A DNA stretch of 64,000 bases from Hypholoma sublateritium FD-334 SS-4 (Eukaryota > Basidiomycota > Agaricomycetes > Agaricales > Strophariaceae): positions 62,001-126,000 of the forward strand of contig KN817544.1 of NCBI GenBank assembly GCA_000827495.1, written 5' to 3'. The stretch's first letter is position 1; the number at the start of each line of letters is the position of its first letter. The position numbers and the translations under genes are program-made. Shown in pieces: positions 17,368-29,251 of the stretch. The notes under the pieces are model-generated. The model searched no databases. It saw only the letters and a list, made by a program, of their open reading frames with translations, and was not told where the DNA came from.

Positions 17368-19610
17368 ATGATGCTCCTCCAACAGCTCCTGATACTGTTC
17401 CAATTCGTTTCTAGTGAGTACATTGCATTTGCGCTGGCATTCTCACTGCCTTGCTGCTGTTCAACAGCGAAACTGTATTTTACTGGCGGATTGTCTCAGA
17501 TACATATCTCTGAACTTCGGGTACTGACCAATTTCCACAGATTCTGCTGCGATTCGGCAAAACAATATCCTGGGATGGACCTCTCATTACCTGGATACGG
17601 CTGCTACATCCAACTCCAACCTATACCCACTGCCGGACGCATCCCGTTTCAGCGTCCAGGACGGGCAAGGTAGCTCACCTTTGAGCCCGGACACTCTTTT
17701 CGATCAAGACCCAGAAATTTCTCCTCCATTGGAAGTTGTTCCTCTTCTCGTCTCAGGATCTTCAGCCAATAGAGTTGACTTTGTGTTTTTCTCGGATGGA
17801 TGTAAGTCCCACCCACTTGATATTATTAATATGTCTCACATCGACTACAGATATCGCAGAGGAAAGGGATAAATTTGTTGCTGATGCTCTGAGGCTGGCG
17901 GAAGATGTTTCGAAGAACCAAACATTCAACACAGTGCAGCCCCTACTCAACTTTTGGGCTGCGTTTACTCCCAGTAAAGAAGTGGGCATATTACTTAAAC
18001 CTGTTCGATACCCTTGTCATTTAACAACATATCTTCCAGAGTGGCATTGGAGTGAATGGTATTCCGAAGAAGTATGCATCTATTTACTGCTTCAAGTGAA
18101 ACCCGTATTCATACTATTCTCAGCACTCCTTTTGGGCTGTACAGAGACGGCACAGAGCTTAGAGGCGTGTATTATGAGCACCCAGCGGTTGGCAGAGCTG
18201 CCTGCAACTCTCTGGGAGACCAATGCGATTTCCCTATCCTGTTAGGTATGCAATTTCGCTATCATGCAGAGGCGACTCTCACTCAACATTGAATACGGGA
18301 ATATTCGTAGGTAATGACCCCTTGTACGGCGGTAAGTCATTGCTTGTCTTCCATTGCTTCTCAAAATAAGTGACTCGGTGAATGGAACAGGTTTGGGAGG
18401 AGATTTTACGTGTGTACTTTTGCTGAGAACGCCTGTGCATGCACCTGATTTACTTGAGCAGTGTGATCACATCCTCCACTCTCAATGGACCTCTAGTCCT
18501 GCGCCATGAGTTAGGCCACTCCATTCTCAACGTCGGTGAAGAATACGATGGCGGAACTGGATACTTTGGACGAAATGCTGCATATGACATTCATGAATTA
18601 CCGTGGAAACAGTGGCTCTCAGATCCCTCACGACTCGATGCAAATGGAGAACCGCGCATCGAACGTTCTGTAATGGCCCTGCAAGCGTACCCATGGACTT
18701 TGCTCAATATTTCTAAGCCTTGGGCAATCGATTTTACCTCTCCTGGTATATATGCAAGGCATTCCCTGCAATTCTCGTTATCCGGGCTCCCGCAACAGGA
18801 AGACCTTCGTGTTACGCTGGACGGCGTAGACTTGGGGTGGGCCCCTCGGCCGGATATTGGCATGGATCGATGGTTTTACAATTTCCACTCCTCGGAGCCG
18901 TTGGCGCCAGGAAAACACCATCTGGAATTTGCACTTCTCAATGGCGAGAAGGAAGGATTGGCACAACTTTGCAGTACTGAAATTCTCGAATATGGTACCG
19001 AAGACGAGTAAGTAGTTTACTCTTTCCCCATCATGTGCATATTTGACATATATCATAGATTTATTTCCGACCCACGATTCTACAGCGCATATCCCACGTA
19101 CATAGTTCTATGTCTCTTGAACTTAACATATCGCTGATGCTGACTGTCGTTTATAGGTATTCTGACAAGAATGAGACCAGCTACCGGCCTACGAACGAAG
19201 GCTGTCTCATGCGGGCAGTTGCTACTCCGAATTTCTGCAAAGTCTGCATAGAAACACTGTGGCTTAATCTCCTGAGCAAGCTTTCATTAATCGACTCCAT
19301 CCACGAAAGCTGCGAAGAATCTCAAGGCTCACCTTTGAAGGTTGTTTCTCTCGATCTTTTACCACTGGCAAATCTTCGTAAAAAGCCGCTATCAAACCTC
19401 AGCGAGAGTTATGCTATCACCTGGAAGAAACATGACCAGGTTCTAGATCATTTTGCAAATAAGACAAAGATCACACTAGAGGATGCACATTCCGTCGGGG
19501 ACTACACTATTCACGTCAAATTCTCTACGGAAGAGGTCAGGTTGGTATCGCCAAGGCTAGAGACGGTCGTATCTTACACCGTCACTACCTCATGCGGTGC
19601 AACACACTAG
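17368..19610 (+). CDS. IgA-peptidase family M64 zinc metallopeptidase, secreted
   Basis: Zinc endopeptidase-like protein. The start MMLLQQLLILFQFVS looks like a signal peptide. After splicing, a core reads VDFVFFSDGYIAEERDKF, then NFWAAFTPS, TPFGLYRDGTELRGVYY, DQCDFPILLGNDPLYGG and the catalytic region LRHELGHSILNVGEEYDGG (near 18,500). This has the HExxH motif followed by the GEEYDG segment typical of M64. The C-terminal third (from about 18,740) is beta-rich and probably forms an accessory domain. About seven introns. The intron/exon arrangement at 17,412-17,545, just after the signal peptide, has two plausible readings. Catalytic residues are intact, so an active enzyme is expected. The substrate is unknown; the family name comes from a bacterial enzyme and does not imply action on immunoglobulin. 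Confidence 0.85.
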
Positions 19611-19769
19611 CAGTGGTAGAAAGTTTGCTCAAAGTGGTCACTAGGCAGGCTCTAGTTTGTAGGCAATTCAAATCTATGTATTTCGAAGTATATGACAAAT
19701 GTTACTTACCTATATCAAAGACATCAAAGAGCGACTTTCGCATGCTTCCGAGAATCCGAAGCCACTGGT

Positions 19770-21130
19770 AACTATAATCTTTCGGAATTCCGTGGCGCTT
19801 GTATGAAGCTCGTAGAGAGTGCGCTTATAACCACTTCCTTCAACAAGTACCTTAAATACTTCGTTAGGTCTTTGCAAAAGGACCTTTATCAAATTCGACC
19901 TAGAATAGGGGTCAGAAGCTGTCAATTTCTCCTTGATTTGGAAGGGATAAGTGTTCCATTACGTCCTATATCCAGAGCCATCCGTAAACCTGCTCTTAAA
20001 ATTGAGATACATCAACGAGTAAGTCATAGCGAACGACTCTGTGGGCATCCATAATTGTCTAGAGTCGATGGGCGACTGTTGTATCTCGTCCAAGCTCGGT
20101 GCGAAGGGCGCGTTGAATGTCAGCGTCAGTCTTGTAATCTAGAGGAATTGTTGCCGTCTGGTAGTTGCAAGTATGATCACCGAATGCCAGCTGCCAACCC
20201 ATGGTAGATGTAGCTATCGTAAGATAAGTGAAAATTGTTTAGAGCCCAAAGATTTCATCGATCTCAGCAGATTACTTACCCTCATGAATCAGCAGCTTAC
20301 TACCCCGTACCATTGCGCGAGCAAGGGCAATGATTTGCCTTTAACCAATCGAAAGATTTCCGCCGCCACCTGCAATATTGCTGTCCAATGAAAGGAGCAT
20401 TTCTCCTGCCCCCGAATCTTCCTGCAGGGAGAATAGGCCGGCAGCTCGAAGAGCGTCATTCAACACAGCGTCATCGTTTTGTTCAAATGGATCCAAATTC
20501 TGACGTAGGGGTACCTGCCACCTTATTAGGATGCGTTGGCAGACTTAGGTCAAAATGGGAAACGTACTATGTGTTTGGAATACACAAAGATAGTAGTCAC
20601 AGAGAGTACAGATATTTTTGCCCATAGATATTTACCCTCAGCCCTGTCAACTGGTTCGAGAAAATACGTTGCTAGCGGTCAGATATCGCGGTATGCGTAG
20701 ATCCCAAGAGTCAAGAGGAGGAGTAGGTTATTGTGCTTCGCTGCGCTGTTGTTCAGCGATTCGAAAGCAGTGAGACAATTGACAAAAAATTCGAATACAC
20801 CTAATCAAGGTAAGTGTAATTGAAGAGTCAATAAGAGCTGAATGAATACTCACGAATGTAATGACCATTGGCTGTACAGACAAGTCATACGCGGGCGTGT
20901 ACATGCAGTGTTGCTCGGGCGCCACGATTGAAATGTATAAGAAGCCCGAAGTACCGACCAATCGCGCAAGCATGAATCCGAAGATAGTACGTCCACCGTA
21001 GCTGCGAACATGAGTTTTGAATCTTTCTGCCATACCAAATTCCGCGATCGGCGCTTGATTGCTGGAAGACCTCCTGGCTGTGAGACGTACAGCTTGCAGT
21101 GCCCCAACAACCGTTCATCACACCGGGGCG
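19770..21130 (-). pseudogene. ABCC-type ABC transporter relic, internally deleted
   Basis: The minus strand carries both ends of a basidiomycete ABCC (MRP-like) transporter but not the middle. The N-terminal part (about 20,600-21,100) has YGGRTIFGFMLARLVGTSG and LLLLLTLGIYAYRDI-stop-PLATYFLEP, a transmembrane-type segment. It passes directly into the second nucleotide-binding domain near 20,540: LRQNLDPFEQNDDAVLND, a damaged signature LSIG-stop-RQIIALARAM, then LDYKTDADIQRALRTELG, AHRL-stop-TIMDAH, and a C-terminal VFKVLVEGSG (about 19,850). Missing are TMD1, NBD1, TMD2 and the Walker A of NBD2, about 1,000 residues. At the three clearest positions the stops replace Q, Q and W codons (CAA to TAA, CAG to TAG, TGG to TGA), all C:G to T:A changes. 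A short deletion before AHRL also removes conserved residues. It cannot encode a working transporter. Confidence 0.75.
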
Positions 21131-22430
21131 GAAACATAAACGAACACAACTGGCAGAACCAGGGAATCTTGCGCAACACCTTGAGTCCTAAATGCATCAT
21201 TTAGTGAAATCATCGAGAGTTCACGATACCGTTCAGGATACTTACAATTTGTAGGGATTCCAAGTATTCTGCAATAAACCCTGCGCCATCTGACTCCACT
21301 GAGGGTCGAGCAGCGCGTTCATAGCGCTCAATTTCTAGTAACACTGGGATGAAATGGGATAGTGATTTCTGTGAGCATGCTTCATATGCGTAAGGCTGTG
21401 TTTTTGAGTCGTTTATTTAGAAGGCCTAACAGATGGAATGGGAGTTTAGGAGTAATGGCGGTGACGCTAACGTGTGCTTGCCGCCCTCGGCCCTCAAAAC
21501 TTCAAGTTCGACTTTCCCAAGCGCTGGTATACGCACCCAGATGCGAGTGTGATATGTATTGAATGCGATTAGTTGAAATCTAACAAGAGGTGAGCCTCAC
21601 CACAGCCTCATGTTTTGAATCACAAGTGCGTGAATCGATCAATGCACCGCAGGCCGAAGATCCAGACATAAAACAGTTACTGGTTGTGCCCAGTGCCCAC
21701 AACGACGTAAGGCGCGTTGGTATTGAGATAAGGTCTTTGCAGGGTTGCTGCAGGGCTGGCGTTGAGCACCTAAGCCGCGGCAGCTGTTTGGCTCGGAGGC
21801 ACATAGGGAAAGGGCATGGATCTGGGGAGTTTACACAACAGACTCGCCAGTAGCCGCAACCCAAACGACTGGGAGAAACTTCACCGAGTAAGTAAATTTG
21901 GAAAAGCTTGCGAAGTTAAAAGCGAGCAACTGTTCAAAGCAGCCAGAGCTTAGCAGAGCTTGCTGCTTAGACTGGTGGGCCAACCGGAGAATGAGCACCA
22001 CAGGGCTCCCTCTATGAGGGAGCGGTACCGGTCTACTTGTTGCTTGGTATTGACCAAATATTAACACGTCTTCGAGATTTTTCAGAGCATAGGCTGATCC
22101 ACTGTGTGTTTCATACTGTGAGGGGAGTGTTGCCGGTGGGACAATGGTTGGAAAGTGGCATTTAGTGTGGCCTTGTGGTGGCCCACGTCAGCGGCCTTGC
22201 AGCTCCTTGCAGCCGCCAGCGGCCATTCAAATTTCAATTGATGAGGCGCGATCACGTGGTCAGGCGTTCACTGTTGAACGTTGAGACTTGACTGCCATAA
22301 GTATCCCTCCTTCCCTCCCTGGCACGAAATCAATATAGCCCAGAATTCCGCTCCTCAAACGACCAACTGTAATCCAGTAAGCGAACACTAGCTCTCATTC
22401 CCATACCGTAGCACTCATCCTGAGATATAG
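21131..22430. other. Intergenic region between ABC relic and CLASP-like gene
   Basis: No supported gene on either strand; frames are short and unlike any family I know. The last 130 bases have a CCTCC-rich tract (about 22,306-22,320) before the CLASP-like start. Some of this may be decayed 5' sequence of the transporter relic. Confidence 0.35.
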
Positions 22431-24901
22431 ATGTCACTTTCGGCGGCGGATGTTAAATATGAACTTGAGAGCCTGCGCCCTAACCTATTCCTCGACGAAA
22501 CGGAAGACACCTGGGAGAAAATCGGAAAGTCGGTCACCTCTTTGATCAAGCTCTGCGAGAACGGTGGCTATGATGCAAACCCGACGGAGTTCGTTGCCGC
22601 CCTGCGAGCTGCACATAGGCCCATCATCAGCGCTATGAATTCCGAAAGAACGCGGCTCTCGCTCATTCCTCTCGAGTTTTTCAGCACGTTGGCACCTGTC
22701 ATGGGTGGGGAATTTGAGCAACTACTACCACTGTTTATGCAGCCCTTGCTAAACCTTTGCACGCGCACCAACAAAGTCGTGCTGAATCGCAGCCGCGCAT
22801 GCATTTTTTCCATCATCGAATCCAGTCAATCAGCTTCCCTTCTCACTTATTTCCTACAAAATATCAAGGACAAGTCCAATACCCTCAAAACCGTCGCTAG
22901 TGAAGGCACGTTAGCGTGCCTAAACTCATGCAACCCTCCCGACCTTGAAAGGGAGTCGAGGGCCATCGAAATCGAGGCCATCATCCGTGCCACTGCTCGT
23001 GACGCCCATGCAGATGTCAGAAAGGTTAGCAGAAAGTTATTCGAAAGTTACAAGATTCTGCTCCCTTCCCGAGTTGCCAAGTGAGTTGTTTATCACAAAA
23101 ATGACCCCTATTTGATTCTAACGACGCGTCTAGTTTCACGGCTCCGCTGAGTCCCACTACTAAAAAGTACCTGGATATAAAAGCAGCGACCGTACAATCG
23201 AAACCAGTGTCAAATATGCGATCGACTGGGCACGTTAATAAACCGCCGGTCAAACCAGAGGTCAAAAAGTCCAACCCTTCTACCTCAGCACCTTCCACGA
23301 GTTCCACACGACATGTCCCCGGCCGGAGCGTCTCCGCCACTCTATCTACCACCACCATCAACAGTCAAACCCGACAACCCGCGACAGCTCTAACCAAAGT
23401 CGCGAGGAAGGAACCTTCTGAAACACCTGCCACTTCCTATGCTCCTGTGCGACCCGTTCAACCAGCGAGGATCGTCGCAGACGCTCAGACAACGTTGACA
23501 CAGAGGAGAATAGCTACAGGGGGACCCGCGCGGTCAGCCGTGCCTGACGACCACAAACGTCCTGCTCCCCCGATGCGTGCTCAAAGCAGTACCATGTCGC
23601 GTGCCACAGGCGCAGGAGCTGCGTCGTCCGCGGGTGCCCATCGCCTCCAGCTGAACTCTGCCGCTCCTGTAGCAACGGCCTCTGGATCCCAGTCAACCTT
23701 CTCTGGGCCTAGGCGTGTTCCGATGCCAGTACCGGCACCTATCCCCGTACCCGAATCTGCGCCTGCTCCGCCTAAAGACAAGGAAAGCCTAAAGCCTCCC
23801 GTATCGAAAGCAGGCACTACTGCCTCTTTCAAGCCTCGCCCAGCTGTGGCCCCCGCCGCACCTGCCAAAAGCAAGCCAACCTCTACCCTACCTTCTGCGA
23901 AAGAGCGCCTCCCAACCGCCAACCCGACCCAAACGAAAGTCAGGCCAGCCTCGGCAGCGGCCCACAATGTGGCTGGAAACTCAACCGCCAGCAGTAGTAC
24001 AACGACTCGGCCGTTGGCCGTTGCCAAAGCCAAGCCGCAGTGGGGCAGGTCTGCAGTACCGCCGAAGGCTGCTCCAGTTCCGCAGAAAACGACAACATTG
24101 ACGAGGAAGCCTTCGAGTCGCATTTTGCCTCGGGCGGCTGCTCCCGTGAAAAAGAGGCCTGTCACTCCTGCTATGGTAGCATTGCCTCCATCGCCCACTC
24201 CTGAGGTCAATGATGCGGACGCTGAAGACGCGGCAGAGATCCCCGCGAAAATTATAGAACAACCGCAAGAGGTCATCGAAGAACGTCAGGCAACAACCCC
24301 TTTACCTCAGCCTGATGCACCACAGGAACAGCAACAAGACGAAGAACCTGCAGCTACTCCTGTCCAATCAGAATCCGTTCCTATGCCTGAAGGCCATTCT
24401 GAGAGTCGCGAGGAAGACGACGGCCGCACATCCCCAAGCACGGCGAACAACCAGGACGCTGCCTCCGCCGTGCCCGCGAGCACCGGAGGCCCACAGACAC
24501 CGCAAGGACTCTTACCCCTCCCGCCTTCCAGTCAGGCCGCGTTCGCGGCGAAGACGCCCATCTCTGCGCTGCTCTCCTCGATCGAGCGCGGGTTCACGTA
24601 CTCGCCGAACACGCCGCTCTCTCCTGCCGAGCTGTACCTCCCCAACGATAGCGGCGCGACGCCATACAGCCACCAGACACACGCGCAAGCGCAGGGCCCC
24701 CGCCAGCCGTTCAACTATGCGCTCCACGCACCCGACGCGGCGGGCGTGTTCGCCGGGTTCGCGTTCGGCACGAAGAAGGAGGAGGAACTGGTGTGTGGTG
24801 ACATCGGCGTGATCAAGGTCAGCGATCACAACAAGTTGTTCTCGCAAATCGGTATGGACGACGCGACCGCGCGCCACGCCTTTATCGAGGTAAACCATTA
24901 A
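22431..24901 (+). CDS. CLASP-like TOG-domain microtubule-associated protein
   Basis: The first exon encodes a 217-residue helical array (MSLSAADVKYELESLRPN, then TWEKIGKSVTSLIKLCENGG, and RDAHADVRKVSRKLFESYK). It resembles a CLASP N-terminal TOG domain, a tubulin-binding HEAT-repeat module. A short intron (about 23,081-23,132) leads to a 590-residue second exon very rich in Pro, Ala, Ser and Thr with scattered basic residues (PVKPEVKKSNPS, KPSSRILPRAAAPVKKRP), as in microtubule-binding linkers. The end has an ordered-looking GFTYSPNTPLSPAELYLP and stops at VNH. Likely role: microtubule or spindle binding. It has a single TOG-like region, fewer than animal CLASPs or yeast Stu1. Codon use turns strongly GC-rich after 24,420. 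The TOG assignment rests on helix pattern and family memory. Confidence 0.7.
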
Positions 24902-25269
24902 TGGAACGCCCGCGTTGCCCATTTTTCTGCATTTTGTTTTCGCGCTGTGATTACCCTCCAGCTTTTGAGTTTACTAGCATAGACACGCTTGCTGTCAGAG
25001 TGCCGATGAGTCCGATATACGGTCATATATCTTTATACACTAGATACCAGGTGTAAGTGTAGGTCGCGTAGGTTACATTATGTCGTTAGTATACGTCTAT
25101 GATATCGTTGTTTCTGTTTATCTATCGTCTATCTAGATGTGCGCTAGGCAAGCACTGGAAGCGACTCGTACATCTAAGATCTTCTAAGAGATCACCAAAA
25201 TCGGATACTGATAGGCTCTTTGCCTTCTATGAGTCTCCTGTGGACAACGTTGCTGGTGAATGAGGACCA
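24902..25269. other. Spacer between convergent genes
   Basis: Contains the 3' UTRs of the CLASP-like gene (plus) and the glycosyltransferase-like gene (minus). AT-rich, with no coding potential seen. Confidence 0.4.
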
Positions 25270-26752
25270 CTAGCGCGCAGCGTCAATCAGTTGTCTCATA
25301 ATCAAGTATTGAGGGGGACATACTCCGTTCCCGATGAATACCGCCGACTGGCGTCCAATATCCATATCTACAGCGACTCCCACATCCTTCTGCTCGGCTG
25401 TTAGACGGAGGTCCCTGCTAGTAACAATCCGAGCCCAACCATCCGCTCGCAATGTCTCCTTCAAGGCATCGAGCCATGTTGTGCCATCGTTTGACATAAT
25501 ATACAAAACATCTAATGCCCGACGCCCAGCGCCGGTGTCCCCGCTCGTTGAATGAGCGAGATACTCTCGCCGCGCCTGCCGCACCTTGGCCGCAATAGCA
25601 TCCGGCACGGGGAGACACCGCTCGAGGAAGCGCACCTCGTTTAGAGGAGTATTGCGCCCCGCAGGGAGGTGCACGGCGTGCGGCGGTGGGGGCGGCGGGT
25701 CAAACTTGTCCGGCAGGAAAGGTAATAAATTCCAGTTGTAGAACGTGTCGTTCAGCGCCGCGTGCTCGAGACATGCTTCTTTGAAATCGCCGCGGCGCAC
25801 ATGGATCGCGAGGACGCGTGCGAAGGGATCCGCCGCGGCGGCGCGGGCGAGTGGGCGTGCAGGAGCAAAAAGCCGCGCGTTGGCCGCGACAGCGCCGGCG
25901 ACGACGCGCGAGGTGCGCAGGAGCCGTGAGACGGGCGCAGCGGTGAATGCCGACCACAGCGATACGCTGCGTGGTCCGCTCCAGAACCAGAGGTCGAACG
26001 TCTCCGGGAATGCGTCCTCCTGGGGCGGGGGTGCCTGCACCTCGACACAGCGCTCAGGCGCAGTGGCGAGGAGCGCGCGCCACGTCTCGAATATCACGAG
26101 ACCGTCTGCGTCCTTCAGAGCCGGTTTGACGTCGCGCGTGTTGATGATGCGTCGTTCGTTCTGCGGGCAAACGAGGTCGAAGTAGGCCTCGGAGACGGAG
26201 CGCGGGGCGGGATCGTCTGGGCCCCAGGGCGCCCCGGCGAAGGGCCCGGCGACGAGCGCGTTGAGAGGAGTGACCGGGCGCAAGGCGTGCGCGGGCGTGC
26301 TCCAAGGATAGTGCGTCTTCTCCCAGATGAAATCGTGAAAAACGTACGCGCGGTCAGATTCATGTGCTAACCACGCGTTGAATAGCCTGATTGGCGCCAA
26401 TATTCAGCTAAGCGCCATTAGGACATGATAAAAAAATACGCAACATGTCGTTTAGCTTGTTATTCCATCCCGCCTGATGCGCCCGCGAATTCGCGAAGAG
26501 AACGTATCGTCCCGAGCGTCCCTCCGGAAACGGCAGATCCGGATTGTGCTGAGGTAGGCGACGCTCCCATTCTCTCAGTGCGGCATAGTTGGGTGGTGCG
26601 TCTTTCACGGCGATGGGGTATGTTTTTAGGATAGCATATTCGTAGACAATACTGATATTGCGCTTGATTTCGACGCCGTACACGATGGCGAGAAGAAAAA
26701 GAAGAAGGACTATCCAAAGACGGGGACGGGAGGGCCGTGCGATGCTGCCCAT
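25270..26752 (-). CDS. O-fucosyltransferase-like type II membrane protein
   Basis: Two exons (26445-26752 and 25270-26386) join across a 58-bp intron to give about 474 aa. The chosen Met (MGSIARPSRPRLW) stands directly before a single hydrophobic anchor, IVLLLFLLAIVYGV, typical of Golgi type II glycosyltransferases. Upstream in-frame Mets exist at 26812 and 26875. The lumenal part has RYVLFANSRAHQAGWNNKLNDM, then LAHESDRAYVFHDFIWEKTHYPW, then LAIHVRRGDFKEAC. The RRGDF motif matches the nucleotide-sugar-binding HxRRGD motif of GT23/65/68 fucosyltransferases. The final block VDMDIGRQSAVFIGNGVCPP is also typical of these folds. Basidiomycetes have many such proteins of unknown acceptor. The intron donor is GTTGCG, weak but with a good CTAAT branch site. 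The second exon is notably GC-rich. Confidence 0.65.
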
Positions 26753-27812
26753 GACGCACACGCGCTGCTTCTGCCTGCTAGGGAAGAGAGGGCCGTACGA
26801 GAGGGCCTGCATAGAGGCTGATAGCGCTCGAGCTGGGTAGATTGGAAAGGGTATGCATCCAGGATCAGAAATCACGGTTTAAGTATAACAAATTCGGGTT
26901 TGTCAGACGTGCTTGAGCTTTCCCAAGGCTCCCTTGCTTTATCCCGGGTGTCGATGGATAGCCAGTACTATCTCCGTAAGTGGCACACTTGGGATGTTGT
27001 CATCGATAACTATCTTCGAGTTGCATGCATACCCTCCGATGTTTGGCCCCCATCGACGTCGATGTGTCCGCGTTCTGCGCCATTCGGAATACGACACCCA
27101 AAGTCTGAGATTCAGAATATTAAGGGAGGCTCAGATCTCTCAAAGCTCTGCGCGACGGAATGCTGATTCCGTTATCTTTGCTGATCTTTCGCTGATCAAG
27201 TTATTGTTTGATGATATTGCGCAATGCATCTTGTGGATTTCCGTCTCAAGCATCCAATCAGACTGCGCCAATGAAAGCCGCCCGAGGCCGTTGGTGAGTA
27301 TTGGTAAGCCAGTGGCTTATTGGGGCCTTGACAATATGTCGGGAGTGGGCGGCCTTGTCAACCGACGGGCTCATCAGCACCTCGATCAACGAACCATGTA
27401 CATCGCCTTCCAAAATCTAGGCTTACCTTTGGAAATTCGAAGTGGAACGCTCGCAGTGCGCCGACCTCAAGCTTCTCTCGATCCCAAGTTCAGACTTTAT
27501 CATCCGTCCACGTCGAACGCATCGATTTCCGACTATGAAAGCATGCCCGAATTGTGCATGGATGTTTTTTGGAACCTTGCATATGGAGAAACGGCGCGAT
27601 GCGTATAGTCGAGTCATGTAGCGCAGGAGAAAAGATCCTTTTGAACAACTATCAATAATCATGCTCGGCAGAAGCCAGAAAGTACACACGAACGTTATCG
27701 GCATCCACCTACCACGCCCAATCGTCGTCCAGTTCTCCGTTCTTCCAGGGCCCATGTAGCCAAAGCAAGGTTCAATACGTCGGAACTGTTGTCGGAAACA
27801 TAGCCGAGTACA
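26753..27812. other. Region without a supported gene
   Basis: A 231-codon plus frame (26913-27608) and a 135-codon minus frame (27423-27830) overlap here. Neither shows a domain, a biased composition or a clear splice structure. Either could be a decayed or lineage-specific gene; I do not assign one. Confidence 0.3.
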
Positions 27813-28112
27813 ATGACAGAAAAGAAGCACCTTGCGCTGATCTTGTCATCCAAATTACTTCCTGCTGTAGGTTCACTGCATTTCGAGGGACCTTACCGAT
27901 GTGAATATGTTTTCCACGACGTGACGAAACCGGCCACCGTCAATACTGCTGAACCACTCTTCGATGTACTGGTGAACAATATTGACAACTTCAACTTACT
28001 CGACGTGGACCAGAACGTACCGTGCGCTTTGGTGGATAGACACAGCGCGATGGTAATGGGAAGCAGGGGCCGACAGGGAAGTTTTTTCACCGAGGGCAAC
28101 TGGTTCCCATGA
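27813..28112 (+). pseudogene. Relic of a short-chain dehydrogenase
   Basis: A 99-codon frame aligns to the intact SDR gene about 0.6 kb downstream but lacks its middle. It keeps TEKKHLAL (against AEKKHIVY), SLHFEG (against TLHSEG), VFHDVTKPATVNTAE (against VLLDVTKDATIETAR) and FDVLVNN (against LDVLVNN). It then jumps to RQGSFFTEGNWFP, which matches the last residues of the intact copy, GKFFGPDGNEFPW. The catalytic Ser, Tyr and Lys region is gone, and so is the TGxxxGIG cofactor loop. The final Trp codon of the intact copies is TGA here. A non-functional tandem duplicate. Confidence 0.7.
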
Positions 28113-28288
28113 TAAACGCAGGAGTAAGTACTGGTACGTCCTCAAGTGTTGAATATTGCAGATCCGTCTGAATCTAGATATAGTCGGAGTCTAGAGGCTC
28201 AAAATGCAGAAAAATCGCCAACACTGCACGCGTTACCTGTGTTACACCAAAGCTAAAAAATCGACGACGCGAATACCCTCGGCACGAC

Positions 28289-28298
28289 TTATATATGT
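28289..28298 (+). promoter_or_regulatory. TATA-like box of the first SDR gene
   Basis: The run ttatatatgt lies about 110 bases before the start codon, in an otherwise mixed region. Position and sequence fit a TATA element; transcription start not known. Confidence 0.4.
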
Positions 28299-28407
28299 AC
28301 TCTCAAGCCCGCTCACCAGGCTGACTCAGCGAAAAGAATCACAATAAAAGCCATTCGTCATAAGGCAAGGATAGTCAGTGTCACTACTTACACTTTTCTA
28401 CTGAGCA

Positions 28408-29251
28408 ATGTCGAAAGTCATCCTCATCACTGGTAAGTATTTTATGCTTTTGCGAGGTGATCAGTCATTGATACCTTTAATCATGCGTAGGAAGCAATAC
28501 TGGCATTGGGTTGGATCTAGCGCGACTCGTCGCCGAAAAGAAACATATTGTCTACATCGCTGCTCGCAAGGAAACATCTGGCAAAGAAGCCCTGTATGTT
28601 TATTCCTTTTACGATATTCATCTCAATCTAATGCATCCATCTCAATCCAGAGCAACCCTTCACTCGGAAGGTCTGAAAAATGTGAAGTTCGTGCTCCTCG
28701 ACGTCACAAAAGACGCTACAATCGAGACTGCTCGGGCGGCTATCGAGGCTTCCGAGGGGCGCCTCGACGTCCTCGTGAATAACGCTGCGATCAGCTTGAT
28801 TGGTGCGGACCAGAGCGCGCCATCCGTCTCGGTCGACGCTCTGCGCAGCACGATGGAAACGAACTTCTACGGTGTCGTACGAACGACGACCGCATTCCTC
28901 CCGCTGCTGCGCAAATCGAGCAGTCCTGTGATCCTGAACGTGACAAGCGGGCTGGGGTCGGGCACGTATCAGTCGTCGCGCCCTGACAATAAGAGCCACT
29001 ACGTTCCGTACAGCGCTAGCAAAGCCGCCCTCAACTCCTATACTATAGCACTCGCGGCAGAGCTGAAGACGGAGGGCGTGCGGGTCAACCTTGTGACGCC
29101 TGCGCTGATATCAACGCAGTTGAACAATTACATAGCAGGGGGAGCCTCCGTCAGAGATGGCGCACAGTCCTTGCTCCCATGGGTATTGATAGACAAGGAT
29201 GGGCCAACGGGGAAGTTCTTCGGGCCTGATGGAAACGAGTTCCCCTGGTAG
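28408..29251 (+). CDS. Short-chain dehydrogenase/reductase, copy 1
   Basis: NAD(P)-dependent oxidoreductase of the classical SDR family. Three exons (28408-28432, 28491-28593, 28651-29251) give 242 aa. Seen in order: MSKVILITGSNTGIG with the TGxxxGIG cofactor loop; LDVLVNNAAI; METNFYGVVRTT; NVTSGLGS with the catalytic Ser; PYSASKAAL with the catalytic YxxxK; and VNLVTPALISTQLN after it. The C-terminus is GPDGNEFPW. The family acts on carbonyl or alcohol groups of small molecules; the substrate cannot be read from sequence. It shares exon structure and ends with copy 2 at 34,472 and with the relic just upstream, so it belongs to a local duplication family. Confidence 0.92.

Noticed and set aside
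23581..24276. Long antisense frame of 231 codons opposite the CLASP-like gene
   Set aside because: Ala/Gly/Val-rich shadow of a Pro/Ala/Thr-rich coding strand; no domain and no splice signals.
26913..27608. 231-codon frame considered as a gene
   Set aside because: No domain, no homologous pattern, and mixed composition across the frame; kept only as an unassigned region.
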